Source: Betaproteobacteria bacterium | GTDB taxonomy: Bacteria; Pseudomonadota; Gammaproteobacteria; Burkholderiales; Casimicrobiaceae | DNA: 64,000 bases | Assembly: GCA_016717855.1 (NCBI GenBank) | Contig: JADKEV010000020.1 | Location: forward strand, 62,001-126,000 | Direction: 5' to 3' | Shown here: positions 1 to 9,251 of the stretch, piece after piece | Numbering within the stretch: position 1 is the first letter of the stretch | How the letters are laid out: each line of letters opens with the position of its first letter | Position numbers and translations under genes: made by a program | Notes under the pieces: generated by a model | Seen by the model: only the letters and a program-made list of their open reading frames with translations | Told to the model about the DNA's origin: nothing | Databases searched by the model: none

Positions 1-1
1 A

Positions 2-1159
2 ATCGTCTATTTTGGCAATGAGTGGTTTGCAGAGAATCGGACCAGCAGCCACCATATGGCTAGACGCCTGGCTGGGCATTCACGCCTGCTTTATGTTGAT
101 TCTCCGGGCATGCGCGCGCCCGTTGCGAGCGGCCGCGATCTGCGTCGCATCTGGACCAAATTGGCGCAGGCCCTGAAGCGGCCACGCGAGGTCTTGCCCG
201 GCTTGTGGCATTGCACAGTGCCGCAGCTGCCGTGGCGGACGATGCCCGGAATCGAGCGCTTGAACCGGGCCTACGGTGCCTGGGCCGTGCGACGTGCGAT
301 GCGCCATGTCGGCATTGTGCGGCCAATCCTGTGGTTTGTGCTGCCACACCCGAGTTTCATGCTCGATGCTGTGCCGCATGAATTGGCGATCTACTATTGC
401 ATAGACGACTACGCCGCTCATCCCGGAGTCGATGCGGCGAGCATGCGCGCCTGCGATGACATGCTGACGCGGCGCGCGGATCATGTTTTTGTGGCGCCGC
501 CGGCACTGGTGGCGGCAAAACTGGCGATCAACCCGAACACATCGTTCGCACCGCACGGTGTTGATGTCGCGATGTTCGCCACTGCTCAGGATGCCGCGAC
601 TCAGGTGCCCGCGGCTGCAGCACGCTTGCCGCATCCGGTGATCGGGTACTTCGGGCTGATTGCGGCCTGGACCGACCTTGAAATGCTGGAGGCCATAGCC
701 CGGCAACGCCCTCAATGGAATCTGCTGTTGGTTGGCCATGCCACGGTGGATGTGGGAAACCTCGCGCGGTTGCCGAATGTGGCGATGGTCGGTGCCCAGC
801 CGTACGAGTCGCTTCCCGGCTGGGCCAAGGCCTTCGATGTAGCTATCATCCCCTATCGGCTGAATGAGCAGGTGCGTAACGCCAATCCGCTCAAGCTGCG
901 CGAATACCTGGCAACCGGCAAGCCGGTCGTGTCGGTGCGCACGCCCGAGGTGGAGCGCTTTGCTACGATGCTGCATATCGGCGAAGGTGTGCCGGGCTTC
1001 ATCAGCGCAATCGATGCGGCCCTGCGCGAGGAAGGATCGAACTTGCGCTCGCGGCGCATGGCGGCGGTGCGCGACATGGGCTGGGAGCAGCGGGCCGATG
1101 CAACGCTGGCCATAGTGCGCCAGGCGCTGGCACGTCGTGCGAGCGGGGTGGGCCGTTGA
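2..1159 (+). CDS. Glycosyltransferase, GT-B fold (5' end outside window)
   Basis: The reading frame is open from base 2 through the left edge, so the gene is 5'-truncated. The residues before the ATG at 56 (VYFGNEWFAENRTSSHH) read like the usual start of an EPS glycosyltransferase, so 56 is unlikely to be the true start. The C-terminal half has a Rossmann-type nucleotide-sugar region: VIGYFGLIAAWTDLEML, LLLVGHA, then NPLKLREYLATGKPVVS, which is typical of GT1/GT4-like enzymes. Family knowledge: such proteins transfer a sugar from an NDP-sugar to a lipid-linked EPS intermediate at the inner membrane. It lies 85 nt before a polysaccharide deacetylase and heads the EPS run. The sugar specificity cannot be read. 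Confidence 0.85.
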   Translation: MVYFGNEWFAENRTSSHHMARRLAGHSRLLYVDSPGMRAPVASGRDLRRIWTKLAQALKRPREVLPGLWHCTVPQLPWRTMPGIERLNRAYGAWAVRRAMRHVGIVRPILWFVLPHPSFMLDAVPHELAIYYCIDDYAAHPGVDAASMRACDDMLTRRADHVFVAPPALVAAKLAINPNTSFAPHGVDVAMFATAQDAATQVPAAAARLPHPVIGYFGLIAAWTDLEMLEAIARQRPQWNLLLVGHATVDVGNLARLPNVAMVGAQPYESLPGWAKAFDVAIIPYRLNEQVRNANPLKLREYLATGKPVVSVRTPEVERFATMLHIGEGVPGFISAIDAALREEGSNLRSRRMAAVRDMGWEQRADATLAIVRQALARRASGVGR

Positions 1160-1244
1160 TCGTCCCGGTGCTGAAGGCGGCGCGGCACCGTTCCGCCGTG
1201 CGTTCGAACGCGCATTCCAGCGGCCCAAACGGGTACACTTGGCC

Positions 1245-1871
1245 ATGAACTTCATCTGGCAGATGACATCGCTGCTCACTGCGAACCTGGTACGGACTCG
1301 CGGGCCGACTAGCGGCGATTCGGTGTACCTCACCTTCGACGACGGACCCGACCCGGCGCAAACCGACCGCCTCCTGGCCTTGTTGGCACGGCACAATGCC
1401 AAGGCCAGTTTTTTTCTGATTGGCGAACGCGCGGAGGCTTCGCCTGATTTGGTGGTTCGCATCCTGGCCGGTGGCCACGCAGTCGGAAATCACTCGATGA
1501 CCCATCAGCCGATGCGCCAAATCGGGACGCGCGCGCAATTGCAGCAGATCGATCAGGCCGATGCAGTGCTGCAGCGGATCGACGGAAACCGGTGGCATGC
1601 CTTTCGCCCGCCCAACGGGCGGGTCACTTGGGTCGTTCTGCTGTCCACCTTGTGGCGACGGCGTCCGCTGGTGTTGTGGAGCATCGATAGCATGGACTAC
1701 AAGCTCGATCACCAGGCTGTTGTTGGGCGGCTGCGCGCCATGCCCCCCAAGGACGGAGACATCATCCTGTTTCACGACGATGGAGAGTGCGCATTGCTTG
1801 CGCTGGAAGTGCTGCTGCCGGAATGGGAGCGTGCCGGAATGCGTTTCCCGCCCCTGGAGTGCGCGGGGTAG
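1245..1871 (+). CDS. Polysaccharide deacetylase (NodB domain)
   Basis: This 208-residue protein is essentially a bare NodB homology domain. All five motifs are visible: TFDDGPD near residue 30, NHSMTHQPM (the H-S/T-x3-H metal motif) near 85, RPPNGR near 127, the WSIDSMD strand and ILFHDD near the end. Family knowledge: metal-dependent removal of N- or O-acetyl groups from polysaccharide. The frame is open from 1137, but the ATG at 1245 begins a normal N-terminus and the residues before it have no family character. No signal peptide is obvious, so it may act on lipid-linked intermediates in the cytoplasm. It sits ten bases before the polymerase-like gene, as expected of an EPS-modifying enzyme. 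Confidence 0.85.
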   Translation: MNFIWQMTSLLTANLVRTRGPTSGDSVYLTFDDGPDPAQTDRLLALLARHNAKASFFLIGERAEASPDLVVRILAGGHAVGNHSMTHQPMRQIGTRAQLQQIDQADAVLQRIDGNRWHAFRPPNGRVTWVVLLSTLWRRRPLVLWSIDSMDYKLDHQAVVGRLRAMPPKDGDIILFHDDGECALLALEVLLPEWERAGMRFPPLECAG

Positions 1872-1880
1872 CGCGTCCTG

Positions 1881-3221
1881 ATGCTGAACATCGCCCGCCC
1901 ATTTTTCTGGCTGCTGTTCTATCTGGTCATCTTGTATGTGCGGCCTCAAGAGTATGTGCCAAGCCTGATGGGCACGCCGGTGGTCCCGGTCTCGCTGACC
2001 ATTGCAACGGGCATCTGGCTGCTGGCGCAGGCAAAGCTTTTTGATGCACCTCAGCACGGCCTGATGCTGGCCCTCACGGCAGCGATCGCGCTGTCGGTGC
2101 TGGCCACCGGATGGGTGACGGGTGCGGTCGACGCCGTTATTAGATTCGTACCGACACTGCTCGTCTTCTACCTGGTTGCAACCTCGGTGGATTCGATGAA
2201 GAGATTTCGGGAAGTCTGCCTGGTGTTGAGTGCCCTCTCGGTAGTCTTGGCCGTTCACGGCATGGAGCAAGTCGCGAATGAGGGAGGCGTAGGCTGGACC
2301 GGCGCCACGACAATAGACGGGCGCATCACCTATCTGGGTTTCCTCAACGATCCCAACGACTTGTCGATGGCCTTTTTGATGAGCCTGCCGCTGACGCTCT
2401 ATCTGGCACGTGTCACAGGTTCAATTGTGTTGCGGCTCTTGCCTTATGCCGCGGCCGGAGTGACGCTTTACGGCATCTATCTTTGCGACTCCCGTGGCAG
2501 CATTCTGGGGCTGGCGGCGATGTTGACCCTGTATGTCGGGCGGCGTTTCGGAATAGTGCGAGGCCTGTTGGTGCTGCCCGTCTTGATTGGCATCCTGACC
2601 GTATTCTCGCCAAGCCGCTCTGCTGAAATGTCGTTCGATGACGAGTCGGCCGCCGGGCGGGTCGATGCCTGGTACGAAGGCTTCGACATGTTCTTCAGCC
2701 ATCCGTTGTTTGGCGTCGGTGCTGGCTTGTTCACCGATCACCACTATCTCACGGCTCACAACTCCTTTGTGCTTGCCATTGCGGAACTGGGCCTGGTAGG
2801 CTACTTCGTCTGGTTTACGATCCTGTCGGTTTCAGCGGTGATGCTCTGGCGCCTGCTCGCAATACCGGAACCGTCGCCGGCGCCGAAGGCGAGCGAAAGC
2901 GAGCTGGCCTGGCGCGTGCAGAAGAGAGACACCGACCCACAGGATCCGCCGAGCTGGGTCGACATTCAAGCCGCTGCGGCCGCCCTGGCCTATGCGTATG
3001 TCGGCGCACTTGTGGCAGCCTTCTTTCTGAGTCGCACCTACGTCGTGTTTCTATACCTGATGGTTGCGCTGGTAGTCGCGGTATACCAACTCGCCGGACG
3101 CCATTGGCCGGCATTGGCGCCGGTTCGGGTTGGTTCGATGTTCGGCCGGCTCCTTGCCCTGGCTCTTGCGAGCATAGCGGGACTTTGGCTGCTTACGCGC
3201 GTGCTGCTGAGCGTCGAATGA
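1881..3221 (+). CDS. O-antigen ligase / polymerase-like membrane protein
   Basis: A 446-residue polytopic membrane protein with about ten hydrophobic segments, starting with FFWLLFYLVILYVRPQEYV. The segment with WVTGAVDAVIRFVPTLLVFYLVA, the stretch around GRITYLGFLNDPNDLSM and the later GVGAGLFTDHHYLTAHNSF loop are characteristic of Wzy/WaaL-type O-antigen ligase family proteins (PF04932-like), where the loop with H-N is periplasmic. A hydrophilic insert (about residues 330-360, SPAPKASESE) precedes the last membrane segments. Role by family: polymerisation of EPS repeat units or their transfer to an acceptor in the periplasm. The stop overlaps the next start (ATGA at 3218), suggesting translational coupling to the glycosyltransferases. 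Polymerase versus ligase cannot be separated from sequence alone. Confidence 0.8.
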   Translation: MLNIARPFFWLLFYLVILYVRPQEYVPSLMGTPVVPVSLTIATGIWLLAQAKLFDAPQHGLMLALTAAIALSVLATGWVTGAVDAVIRFVPTLLVFYLVATSVDSMKRFREVCLVLSALSVVLAVHGMEQVANEGGVGWTGATTIDGRITYLGFLNDPNDLSMAFLMSLPLTLYLARVTGSIVLRLLPYAAAGVTLYGIYLCDSRGSILGLAAMLTLYVGRRFGIVRGLLVLPVLIGILTVFSPSRSAEMSFDDESAAGRVDAWYEGFDMFFSHPLFGVGAGLFTDHHYLTAHNSFVLAIAELGLVGYFVWFTILSVSAVMLWRLLAIPEPSPAPKASESELAWRVQKRDTDPQDPPSWVDIQAAAAALAYAYVGALVAAFFLSRTYVVFLYLMVALVVAVYQLAGRHWPALAPVRVGSMFGRLLALALASIAGLWLLTRVLLSVE

Positions 3222-4345
3222 ACATCGTGCACGTGGTCGAAAGCCTTGCCGTCGGCGGCCTCGAGCGCGTCGTATTGTCACTCGCCACCTGGCAGCGGCA
3301 GCGCGGCGACGCCATCCGGATCGTGTGTCTCTTTGAAGAAGGGGCATTATCCGGTCAGGCGCGCGCGGCAGGCATCGATGTGCGGGTGACAGGCAAACAC
3401 TCGGGGTGGGATTTCCGGGCCTTGCGGGATTTGCGCGCGACGCTTCGCGAGGAACCCATCGATGTCCTGCATACGCACAATGCAATGGCCCATTACTATG
3501 CGGCGTCGGCCGCACTGGGCCTGGGGCTCAAGCGGGTCGTGAACACGCGTCACGGCATGGGAGCGCCGCGAAGGACTCGCCGTGAGCGCTTGTATCGTTT
3601 GGCAGTGCTGGGCGCCGATGCCGTGGTGTTCGTCAGTCATGCGGGTTACGCGCACTTTGTGGGGCAACCTGGGGGAATACCGGAACGCAAGGCACATGTG
3701 ATCGCGAACGGTGTCGAGGTGACGGCGATCGCTGAGCGCCAGGATGCGTTGCGGCGGGCACTGCTGACAAGCCTCGGCCGGCCGCCTGAGACCAGGTTGA
3801 TTGGAGCCGTCGGCAGGCTCAACCCGGTGAAGGACCATGCGACCCTGTTGCTGGCGATGCAGCGATTGCGTCAGACCGGACACGCGGTGGACCTGGTCCT
3901 GGTCGGTGATGGCGTCACGCGTGAAGCGCTGGCGGCTCAAGCCAGGACACTGCAAATCGAAGATTGTGTGCACTTTCTCGGCATGCGCGACGATGTGCTC
4001 GGCCTGCTTCCATCGTTTGACCTGTTCGCTCAGCCGTCGATCACCGAGGGCTATTCCCTCGCGCTTGTCGAGGCCGCCGCTGCCGCACTGCCGATTGTAG
4101 CGACGCGTGTGGGAGGCAATGCCGACATCGTGGCTGCTGGCGTAAACGGCCTGCTCGTTGAACCACGGGATGCCGCGGCCTTGGCCGACGCACTGGCGAC
4201 GTTGCTCCGCGACCGTGATTTGCGCCTGCGCATGGGACAGGCCGGCCGCGTTTGGGCGCTGAACCATGGCAGCGTCGAGGCGATGGGACGGGCCTATGGG
4301 GCACTGTACGGGTCGCGCACAGATGCTTCCGGAGGCGTGAAATGA
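3218..4345 (+). CDS. Glycosyltransferase family 4
   Basis: The 375-residue protein begins MNIVHVVESLAVGGLERVV, the standard GT4 N-terminus with the glycine-rich acceptor loop. It has NTRHG near residue 110, FVSHAGYAHF, VIANGVEV, AVGRLNPVKDHATLL and the C-terminal ITEGYSLALVEAAAAALPIVAT with the E-x7-E donor-binding motif. The start is set at the ATG overlapping the previous stop (ATGA, 3218-3221). An in-frame extension to 3104 lies wholly inside the upstream gene and has no family similarity. Expected role: cytoplasmic transfer of a sugar from an NDP-sugar in EPS repeat-unit assembly. It ends in another ATGA overlap with the following glycosyltransferase. Confidence 0.9.
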   Translation: MNIVHVVESLAVGGLERVVLSLATWQRQRGDAIRIVCLFEEGALSGQARAAGIDVRVTGKHSGWDFRALRDLRATLREEPIDVLHTHNAMAHYYAASAALGLGLKRVVNTRHGMGAPRRTRRERLYRLAVLGADAVVFVSHAGYAHFVGQPGGIPERKAHVIANGVEVTAIAERQDALRRALLTSLGRPPETRLIGAVGRLNPVKDHATLLLAMQRLRQTGHAVDLVLVGDGVTREALAAQARTLQIEDCVHFLGMRDDVLGLLPSFDLFAQPSITEGYSLALVEAAAAALPIVATRVGGNADIVAAGVNGLLVEPRDAAALADALATLLRDRDLRLRMGQAGRVWALNHGSVEAMGRAYGALYGSRTDASGGVK

Positions 4346-5502
4346 GAGTGCTCGCGATCACCAACTTGTTCGGATTCCCCTGGGACACGACCCGCGGCAT
4401 GTTCAACCAACAACAGTTTGACCGGCTGGCGCAGCGTGTTGATTTCAAGGTGCTGGTAGCCGTACCCTGGACCGAAGCTTTGCGCCGGCCTTCTGCGTAC
4501 TGGACGGCGCGGCGAGAGGGCCGCAAACGCTGGGCCTATGTGGACTACTTCGTCTTCTGGTATCCACCCGGCTTCGGTCGTAGCCTGCATGCGCTCTGTT
4601 TCTTCCTGTCCTTGCTGCTGCAACGCCCTTCGACCCTGTTGCCCGGCCGTTGGCAGGCGCTTATCGGCAGCTGGGCCTATCCGGACGCAGTCGCCGCTGC
4701 CATCATTGGATGGCTCAGTGCAACGCCGGTGCTGATGAAGGTGCATGGCAGCGATGTCAACGACTATCTGAACGAGCCTGCCAAGCGCTGGCAGTTCCTG
4801 GCGGCGGCCCGACGTTGCCGGACGGTGATGTGCGCCAGCGCCGCGTTGCGCCAGCAGCTTGTTGATGCCGGCCTTGAGCCTGATCGCGTGGTGGTGAACT
4901 ACAACGGTGTCGATGCCGCGAGGTTCAAGCCGCGGGACCGCTGTGAAGCCCGACGGTCGCTCGACTTGATGGTTGAGGGCAGACTGCTGTTGTTCGTGGG
5001 CAACCTGAAGGTCACGAAGGGGTGTGTCGACCTGATGGAGGCCTTTGTCGTTCTGGCCGCCGAGGACGCGCGGGTGATGCTGGTGTTCATTGGCGATGGC
5101 GAGGCGCGAGCACAGCTTGACGCGCTTGCGAGTCGAGCAGGGCTCGGCGGGCGGGTGCGGATGCTGGGCAAGTGCACGCATGCCGAGTTGCCGGCGTGGT
5201 TCAGCGCCGCCGATCTGCTTTGCCTGCCGAGCCACAACGAGGGTGTGCCCAACGTGGTGCTGGAGGCAATGGCCTGTGGCGTGCCTGTCGTGGCAACGCG
5301 GGTCGGTGGTGTGCCGGAAGTGCTGCCGGACTTTGCCGGTGAATTGGTCGACCTTGCCGACCCGTCCGCCCTGGTGGCCGCATTGAAGCGCGCGCTGCAA
5401 CACGACTGGAATGCAGCAAGAATCGTCGAGCATGCACAGCAGTTCAGCTGGGATGCCAATATCACCAGACTGCAGGACTGGCTAGGAGCATCGCAGCGAT
5501 GA
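4342..5502 (+). CDS. Glycosyltransferase family 4
   Basis: A 386-residue GT4 enzyme. It starts MRVLAITNLFGFPWDTTRG with a good ribosome-binding site (GGAGG at 4331-4335) and overlaps the previous stop by ATGA. Motifs: PVLMKVHGSDVND near residue 130, VNYNGVDAARF, LLFVGNLKVTKGCVDLM, LLCLPSHNEGVPNVVLEAM (E-x7-E) and GVPVVATRVGGVPEV. The pattern of a KVHGSD(V/I)N block and a VSNGVD-type block is seen in EPS and capsule glycosyltransferases. It is the third glycosyltransferase of the run, and its stop overlaps the start of a GT2 gene. Donor and acceptor cannot be assigned from the sequence. Confidence 0.9.
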   Translation: MRVLAITNLFGFPWDTTRGMFNQQQFDRLAQRVDFKVLVAVPWTEALRRPSAYWTARREGRKRWAYVDYFVFWYPPGFGRSLHALCFFLSLLLQRPSTLLPGRWQALIGSWAYPDAVAAAIIGWLSATPVLMKVHGSDVNDYLNEPAKRWQFLAAARRCRTVMCASAALRQQLVDAGLEPDRVVVNYNGVDAARFKPRDRCEARRSLDLMVEGRLLLFVGNLKVTKGCVDLMEAFVVLAAEDARVMLVFIGDGEARAQLDALASRAGLGGRVRMLGKCTHAELPAWFSAADLLCLPSHNEGVPNVVLEAMACGVPVVATRVGGVPEVLPDFAGELVDLADPSALVAALKRALQHDWNAARIVEHAQQFSWDANITRLQDWLGASQR

Positions 5503-6648
5503 GCTTGCTAGAACCGGTCTTTTGGCTCAGCGTCGGCGCGGTGCTGTACAGCAACTTTGGATACCCGTTGGTCCTGCTGGCGTTTGCGGCGCCGCGACGG
5601 CCAGCGCCTCGGCCCGAGCCGACGCCTGACGCCAGTCTGCCCAGCGTGGCCGTACTGGTGGCGGCCTACAACGAGGAGCGCCATATCGCTGAACGTGTGC
5701 GCAATTTACTTACGCTCGACTATCCTGCAGATCGACTGCACATATTTGTCGGGTCGGACGGTTCCACCGACCGCAGCATCGCGCTCCTGCGCGACACGGC
5801 GAGTGACCGGGTCCATGTCGCCGACTTTGCCCGGCGGCGCGGCAAGGCTTCGGTCTTGAACGACCTGGTGATGCTCGCGACGCAGGATATCCTCGTCTTC
5901 ACCGATGCAAATACCTCGTTCAAGCCTGACGTCTTGCGCCAACTGGTGGGGCATTTCGTCTTGCCCGGTGTTGGCTGCGTGTGCGGCGAACTGCGCCTGG
6001 TGGGCAACGGTGGGGACAACCAGGACCATGTTTATTGGCGCTATGAACGGATGCTGAAATACTACGAGAGCAGCATCGGCGCGTTGCTTGGCGCGAACGG
6101 TGGCGTGTATGCGTTGCGTCGTACAGCATACCGCCCGATCCCGGCGGACACTATCGTTGATGATTTCTGGATCTCCGATGCAAGTGCTGGAGGCGGGGCA
6201 GCGCTGCGTCTATGCGCACGATGCGGTGGCCTTCGAATCGGCGCCTGAACGGATCGCCGACGAGTTCAGGCGGCGTGTTCGCATTGGCATGGGCAACTAC
6301 CAGGCATTGCGCCGCTTTGCCGGACTGCTGCACCCGAGACATGGCGCGGTCGCGTTCACTTTTCTTTCGCATAAGGTGATGCGGTGGCTGGTGCCGCATG
6401 CGATGATGCTGGCTTTGGCAAGCAATGTTCTATTGGCAGACCAGCCTCTTTATGCGGCGCTGCTGGCTGGCCAGATCGCTTTTTATACCAGCGCCTGGAT
6501 CGGCTGGCGATGTTCATCCCGCGGGATCACGCCGCGCCTGCTGCGCGTGCCGCTGTTCTTTGTCAGCATGAACCTCGGGCTGTTGCTCGGCTGGTGGCAG
6601 TACCTCCGCGGACGAGCCTCCGGTGTCTGGGTGCGGACCGCCAGGTGA
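5499..6648 (+). pseudogene. Membrane GT2 glycosyltransferase, split by a single-base frameshift
   Basis: Two frames together make one normal GT2 of about 382 residues. Frame one (5499-6248) carries an N-terminal hydrophobic segment, VAVLVAAYNEERHIAERV, VGSDGSTDRS, VFTDANTSF and GANGGVYALRR, then DTIVDDFWIS. At about 6175-6177 (atctccgatg) the reading must move frame to continue as MQVLEAGQRCVYAHDAVAF and RVRIGMGNYQAL, followed by C-terminal membrane helices, ending at 6648. One base too many in the CC/G run explains it. Family role: processive or single-step sugar transfer with membrane association. The start overlaps the previous stop (ATGA). Either an inactivated gene or a sequence error; everything outside the junction looks intact. 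Confidence 0.8.
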
Positions 6649-6660
6649 GAGAATGACGCC

Positions 6661-7857
6661 ATGAACAGTCTGCTGCTCCTAGCCGTGATCTTGATCGCCG
6701 TGCCGGTCGGGTTCATTCTGGCAGAGTGCCGCCGCAAGAACATGCATGTATGGCTGGGCGCGTACCTGAGGCGCCGCCGGCCCCGGGTCGGCTCAGGGCC
6801 CGTGCACATCATGTTCGCCTTTGTGGATCACTTTGAGCCGCAGTGGGGGCGGCCAACCTACGAGATCGAGGTGGCACGCGTTGCGCGCTGGCGCCAAGGT
6901 TACAAGGCTCTCGCGAGCCGACATCGGGACGCCGATGGCGTTGCGCCCCAACATACTTTCTTTTATCCGGAAGAAGAGTACCGGGCAGAGCATCTGGACG
7001 AGATCGCCGCACTCTGTCGCGAGGGCTATGGCGAGATCGAGGTGCATCTACACCACGACAACGATACCGAATCAGGCTTGCGCGACAAGATCGGGCGCTT
7101 TGTTGCCGTTCTCCATGAACGCCACGGCGCTTTGCCCATTGAGCCCGGGACAGGGCGGCCAGCGTTCGCTTTCATTCATGGCAACTGGTGCCTGGACAAT
7201 TCGCGCCGTGACGGCCGCTGGTGCGGTGTCAACAACGAATTGCGCGTGCTCGGGGAACTGGGTTGCTACGCCGATTTCACCTTGCCATCGGCGCCCAGCG
7301 ATACGCAGACCCGCAAGATCAACAGCATCTACTATGCCAACGACGACCCCACCCATCCCAAGTCGCACGACGACGGCATCGACCTGCAGGTCGGGCGAGC
7401 CGGGGCGGGGGACCTGCTGCTTGTGCAGGGACCGCTGGCTCTGAACTGGAAAAACCGCCGATGGGGGCTGATTCCGCGCATCGAGAACAGCGACGTGCGT
7501 GCCGGCTATGCGCCGACACCGGATCGCGTGGACTTGTGGGTCCGACAGCATATTCATGTGCTGGGGCGGCCTGAGTGGATCTTCGTCAAGGTGCACACTC
7601 ATGGTACCCAGGAGCGCGACATGGACGCGCTGCTCGGCCCACCGCTGGATGCGATGTTCGGCGACTTGGAGGCGCGCTACAACGACGGCCACCGATACGT
7701 GCTGCATTACGTCAGCACGCGCGAAATGTTCAACATCATCAAGGCCGCGGAGGCGGGGCTGGCGGGCAATCCCAACGACTACCGCGACTATCGGCTGCCG
7801 AAGCCTCCGATGTTCGCGAAAGGTCTTGTCCGAAATGAGGTCCGCCGTGCCGGGTAA
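6661..7857 (+). CDS. Membrane-anchored EPS-locus protein of unknown family, possibly deacetylase-like
   Basis: A 398-residue protein with an N-terminal membrane anchor (LLLLAVILIAVPVGFILA). The body is rich in acidic and histidine motifs: FAFVDHFEPQWG near residue 50, PQHTFFYPEEEY near 98, EIEVHLHHDNDT near 125, FIHGNWCLDNS near 170 and IFVKVHTHGTQERD near 305. These D-H, HLHH and HTHG blocks resemble a metal-binding site of the kind found in carbohydrate deacetylases, but the classic NodB motifs are absent, so the function is inference. Position between a GT2 and a NodB deacetylase supports a role in EPS modification. I do not recognise a named family. Confidence 0.6.
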   Translation: MNSLLLLAVILIAVPVGFILAECRRKNMHVWLGAYLRRRRPRVGSGPVHIMFAFVDHFEPQWGRPTYEIEVARVARWRQGYKALASRHRDADGVAPQHTFFYPEEEYRAEHLDEIAALCREGYGEIEVHLHHDNDTESGLRDKIGRFVAVLHERHGALPIEPGTGRPAFAFIHGNWCLDNSRRDGRWCGVNNELRVLGELGCYADFTLPSAPSDTQTRKINSIYYANDDPTHPKSHDDGIDLQVGRAGAGDLLLVQGPLALNWKNRRWGLIPRIENSDVRAGYAPTPDRVDLWVRQHIHVLGRPEWIFVKVHTHGTQERDMDALLGPPLDAMFGDLEARYNDGHRYVLHYVSTREMFNIIKAAEAGLAGNPNDYRDYRLPKPPMFAKGLVRNEVRRAG

Positions 7858-8881
7858 ACGCGAATTGGCGAGCCGTGTCTTTGGGACAATGGGTTTGAGC
7901 CGTGCGGTTGGTGCGCTCCGCTCGGCTGTAGTCAAGGATTTGCGTGTCCTGGCCTATCACCGGGTACTGCCGCAACTGGACGAGCAGACCTTCGCATTCG
8001 ACGTCGAACTCGTCAGTGCCCTGCAATCGGAGTTCGCGTGGCAAATGGCCCACCTTGCGCGGCACTTCCAGCCCGTGTCATGCCAGCAGGTTGTCGATGC
8101 CCTGCACCACGGCAGGGCGCTGCCGCGGCGTGCGGTGATGGTCACCTTTGACGATGGCTTTCGCGACAACTACGAGGTTGCGTTTCCGGTGCTGAAGCGG
8201 CTGGGCATGCCGGCCGTGTTCTTCCTCTCGACCGGCTATATTGGCGGCCAGCAGTTGTTCTGGTTTGATCGGGTGGTGCACCTGCTCTTGCGCAGTGCGG
8301 CACCCTCGCTCCAGCTTGAGGCGCTGGGCATGACTCTGAAGTTGACGGGCGACGCCATGGCGCGCCGCGCCGTCGCAATTGAGTTGCTGAATCGTTTGAA
8401 ACTTGCCAGCGAGACCGAACGGCTGCTGGTTCTGCGGCAGCTTGAGTTGGCGGCTAACGTGCTGATCAACGAGGATGAAAGCGCATTGAGCCTGCCGATG
8501 ACCTGGGCTCAGGTGCGCGAGATGGCGCAGGCAGGCATGGAGTTTGGCTCGCACACCGTCTCGCATCCGATTCTGTCGGCTATGTCCGATGCAAAGCAAC
8601 TGGGTATGGAGCTGGAGGCATCAAAGGACGACATCGAGCGTGCGACGGGCCAGTCGGTCATCGCCTTGGCGTATCCGGTAGGCGGCGCGAATGCAGTCAA
8701 CCCGCAAGTCTTGGCGGCCACCGCCCACGCTGGCTACAGTATCGCGTTTACCTACCAGTCGGGCGTGAATCGGCTGGCGTCCACCGCGCCATTGCTGCTG
8801 AAGCGGCTGCATGTCGAGCGTTACACGAGCCGTGCGATGTTCGAGGCTGCGCTGCAGTGGCCCGAACTTTTCGCGCACTAG
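7835..8881 (+). CDS. Polysaccharide deacetylase (NodB type)
   Basis: About 348 residues. The ATG at 7835 overlaps the end of the upstream gene by 23 nt; a GTG at 7847 is an alternative. The frame stays open far upstream inside the previous gene, which is a shadow. Motifs: LRVLAYHRVLP near residue 37, VMVTFDDGFRDNYE near 100, GMPAVFFLSTGYI, EFGSHTVSHPILSAM near 235 and LAYPVGG near 280. This is the YHR-V plus TFDDG organisation of EPS-associated deacetylases. The long insert after the first motif (FWFDRVVHLLL) also occurs in EPS-locus homologues. Likely removes acetyl groups from sugar residues of the polymer or its precursor. The next gene, an acyl carrier protein, starts 91 nt later. Confidence 0.85.
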   Translation: MRSAVPGKRELASRVFGTMGLSRAVGALRSAVVKDLRVLAYHRVLPQLDEQTFAFDVELVSALQSEFAWQMAHLARHFQPVSCQQVVDALHHGRALPRRAVMVTFDDGFRDNYEVAFPVLKRLGMPAVFFLSTGYIGGQQLFWFDRVVHLLLRSAAPSLQLEALGMTLKLTGDAMARRAVAIELLNRLKLASETERLLVLRQLELAANVLINEDESALSLPMTWAQVREMAQAGMEFGSHTVSHPILSAMSDAKQLGMELEASKDDIERATGQSVIALAYPVGGANAVNPQVLAATAHAGYSIAFTYQSGVNRLASTAPLLLKRLHVERYTSRAMFEAALQWPELFAH

Positions 8882-8972
8882 GCGCAAGCCACCAGGCGGC
8901 AGCGATCTGCGATACCATATTTCCAGCCAGATCCGCATCACGACGAAGGCCTTCCGCAATTTGAGGACCAAC

Positions 8973-9251
8973 ATGTTGAACATTGAGCAAAGAGTATTCG
9001 AGATCATTGCTTCCGTCGCCGGAGTCAAGCCGGCCCTGATCGACGCCGACAAGCAACTCATTGGTGAAGGTAGATTGTTCGACTCCATGAAACTGGTGGA
9101 ACTCTGTCTTTTGCTTGAGGACCTTGCCACCGAATTGGGATTCAACTTCGACTGGACATCGGATGCTGCCATGTCGCGTTCGGTCAGCATGTTCCGTACT
9201 GCAGGCTCGCTGGCAGCGGAGTTCATTGCCCAGATGAGTGGCCGATCGTGA
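8973..9251 (+). CDS. Acyl carrier protein
   Basis: A 92-residue acidic four-helix protein starting MLNIEQRVFEIIASVAGV, preceded by a GAGGA ribosome-binding site. The phosphopantetheine serine lies in GRLFDSMKLVEL (D-S-M instead of the common D-S-L), followed by LLLEDLATELGFNFDW, the helix III region. The frame is open from 8811, but those codons overlap the preceding deacetylase. It overlaps the next gene by GTGA and is followed by a short-chain dehydrogenase and an acyl-CoA-ligase-like gene. The three together look like a small module that activates and carries an acyl group, perhaps for the GNAT-like acyltransferases encoded downstream on the other strand. Acyl identity is unknown. Confidence 0.85.
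   Translation: MLNIEQRVFEIIASVAGVKPALIDADKQLIGEGRLFDSMKLVELCLLLEDLATELGFNFDWTSDAAMSRSVSMFRTAGSLAAEFIAQMSGRS

Noticed and set aside
80..1462. Long minus-strand open frame (460 codons) opposite the first glycosyltransferase and deacetylase
   Set aside because: High G+C gives long antisense frames; it spans two clear plus-strand genes and shows no domain.
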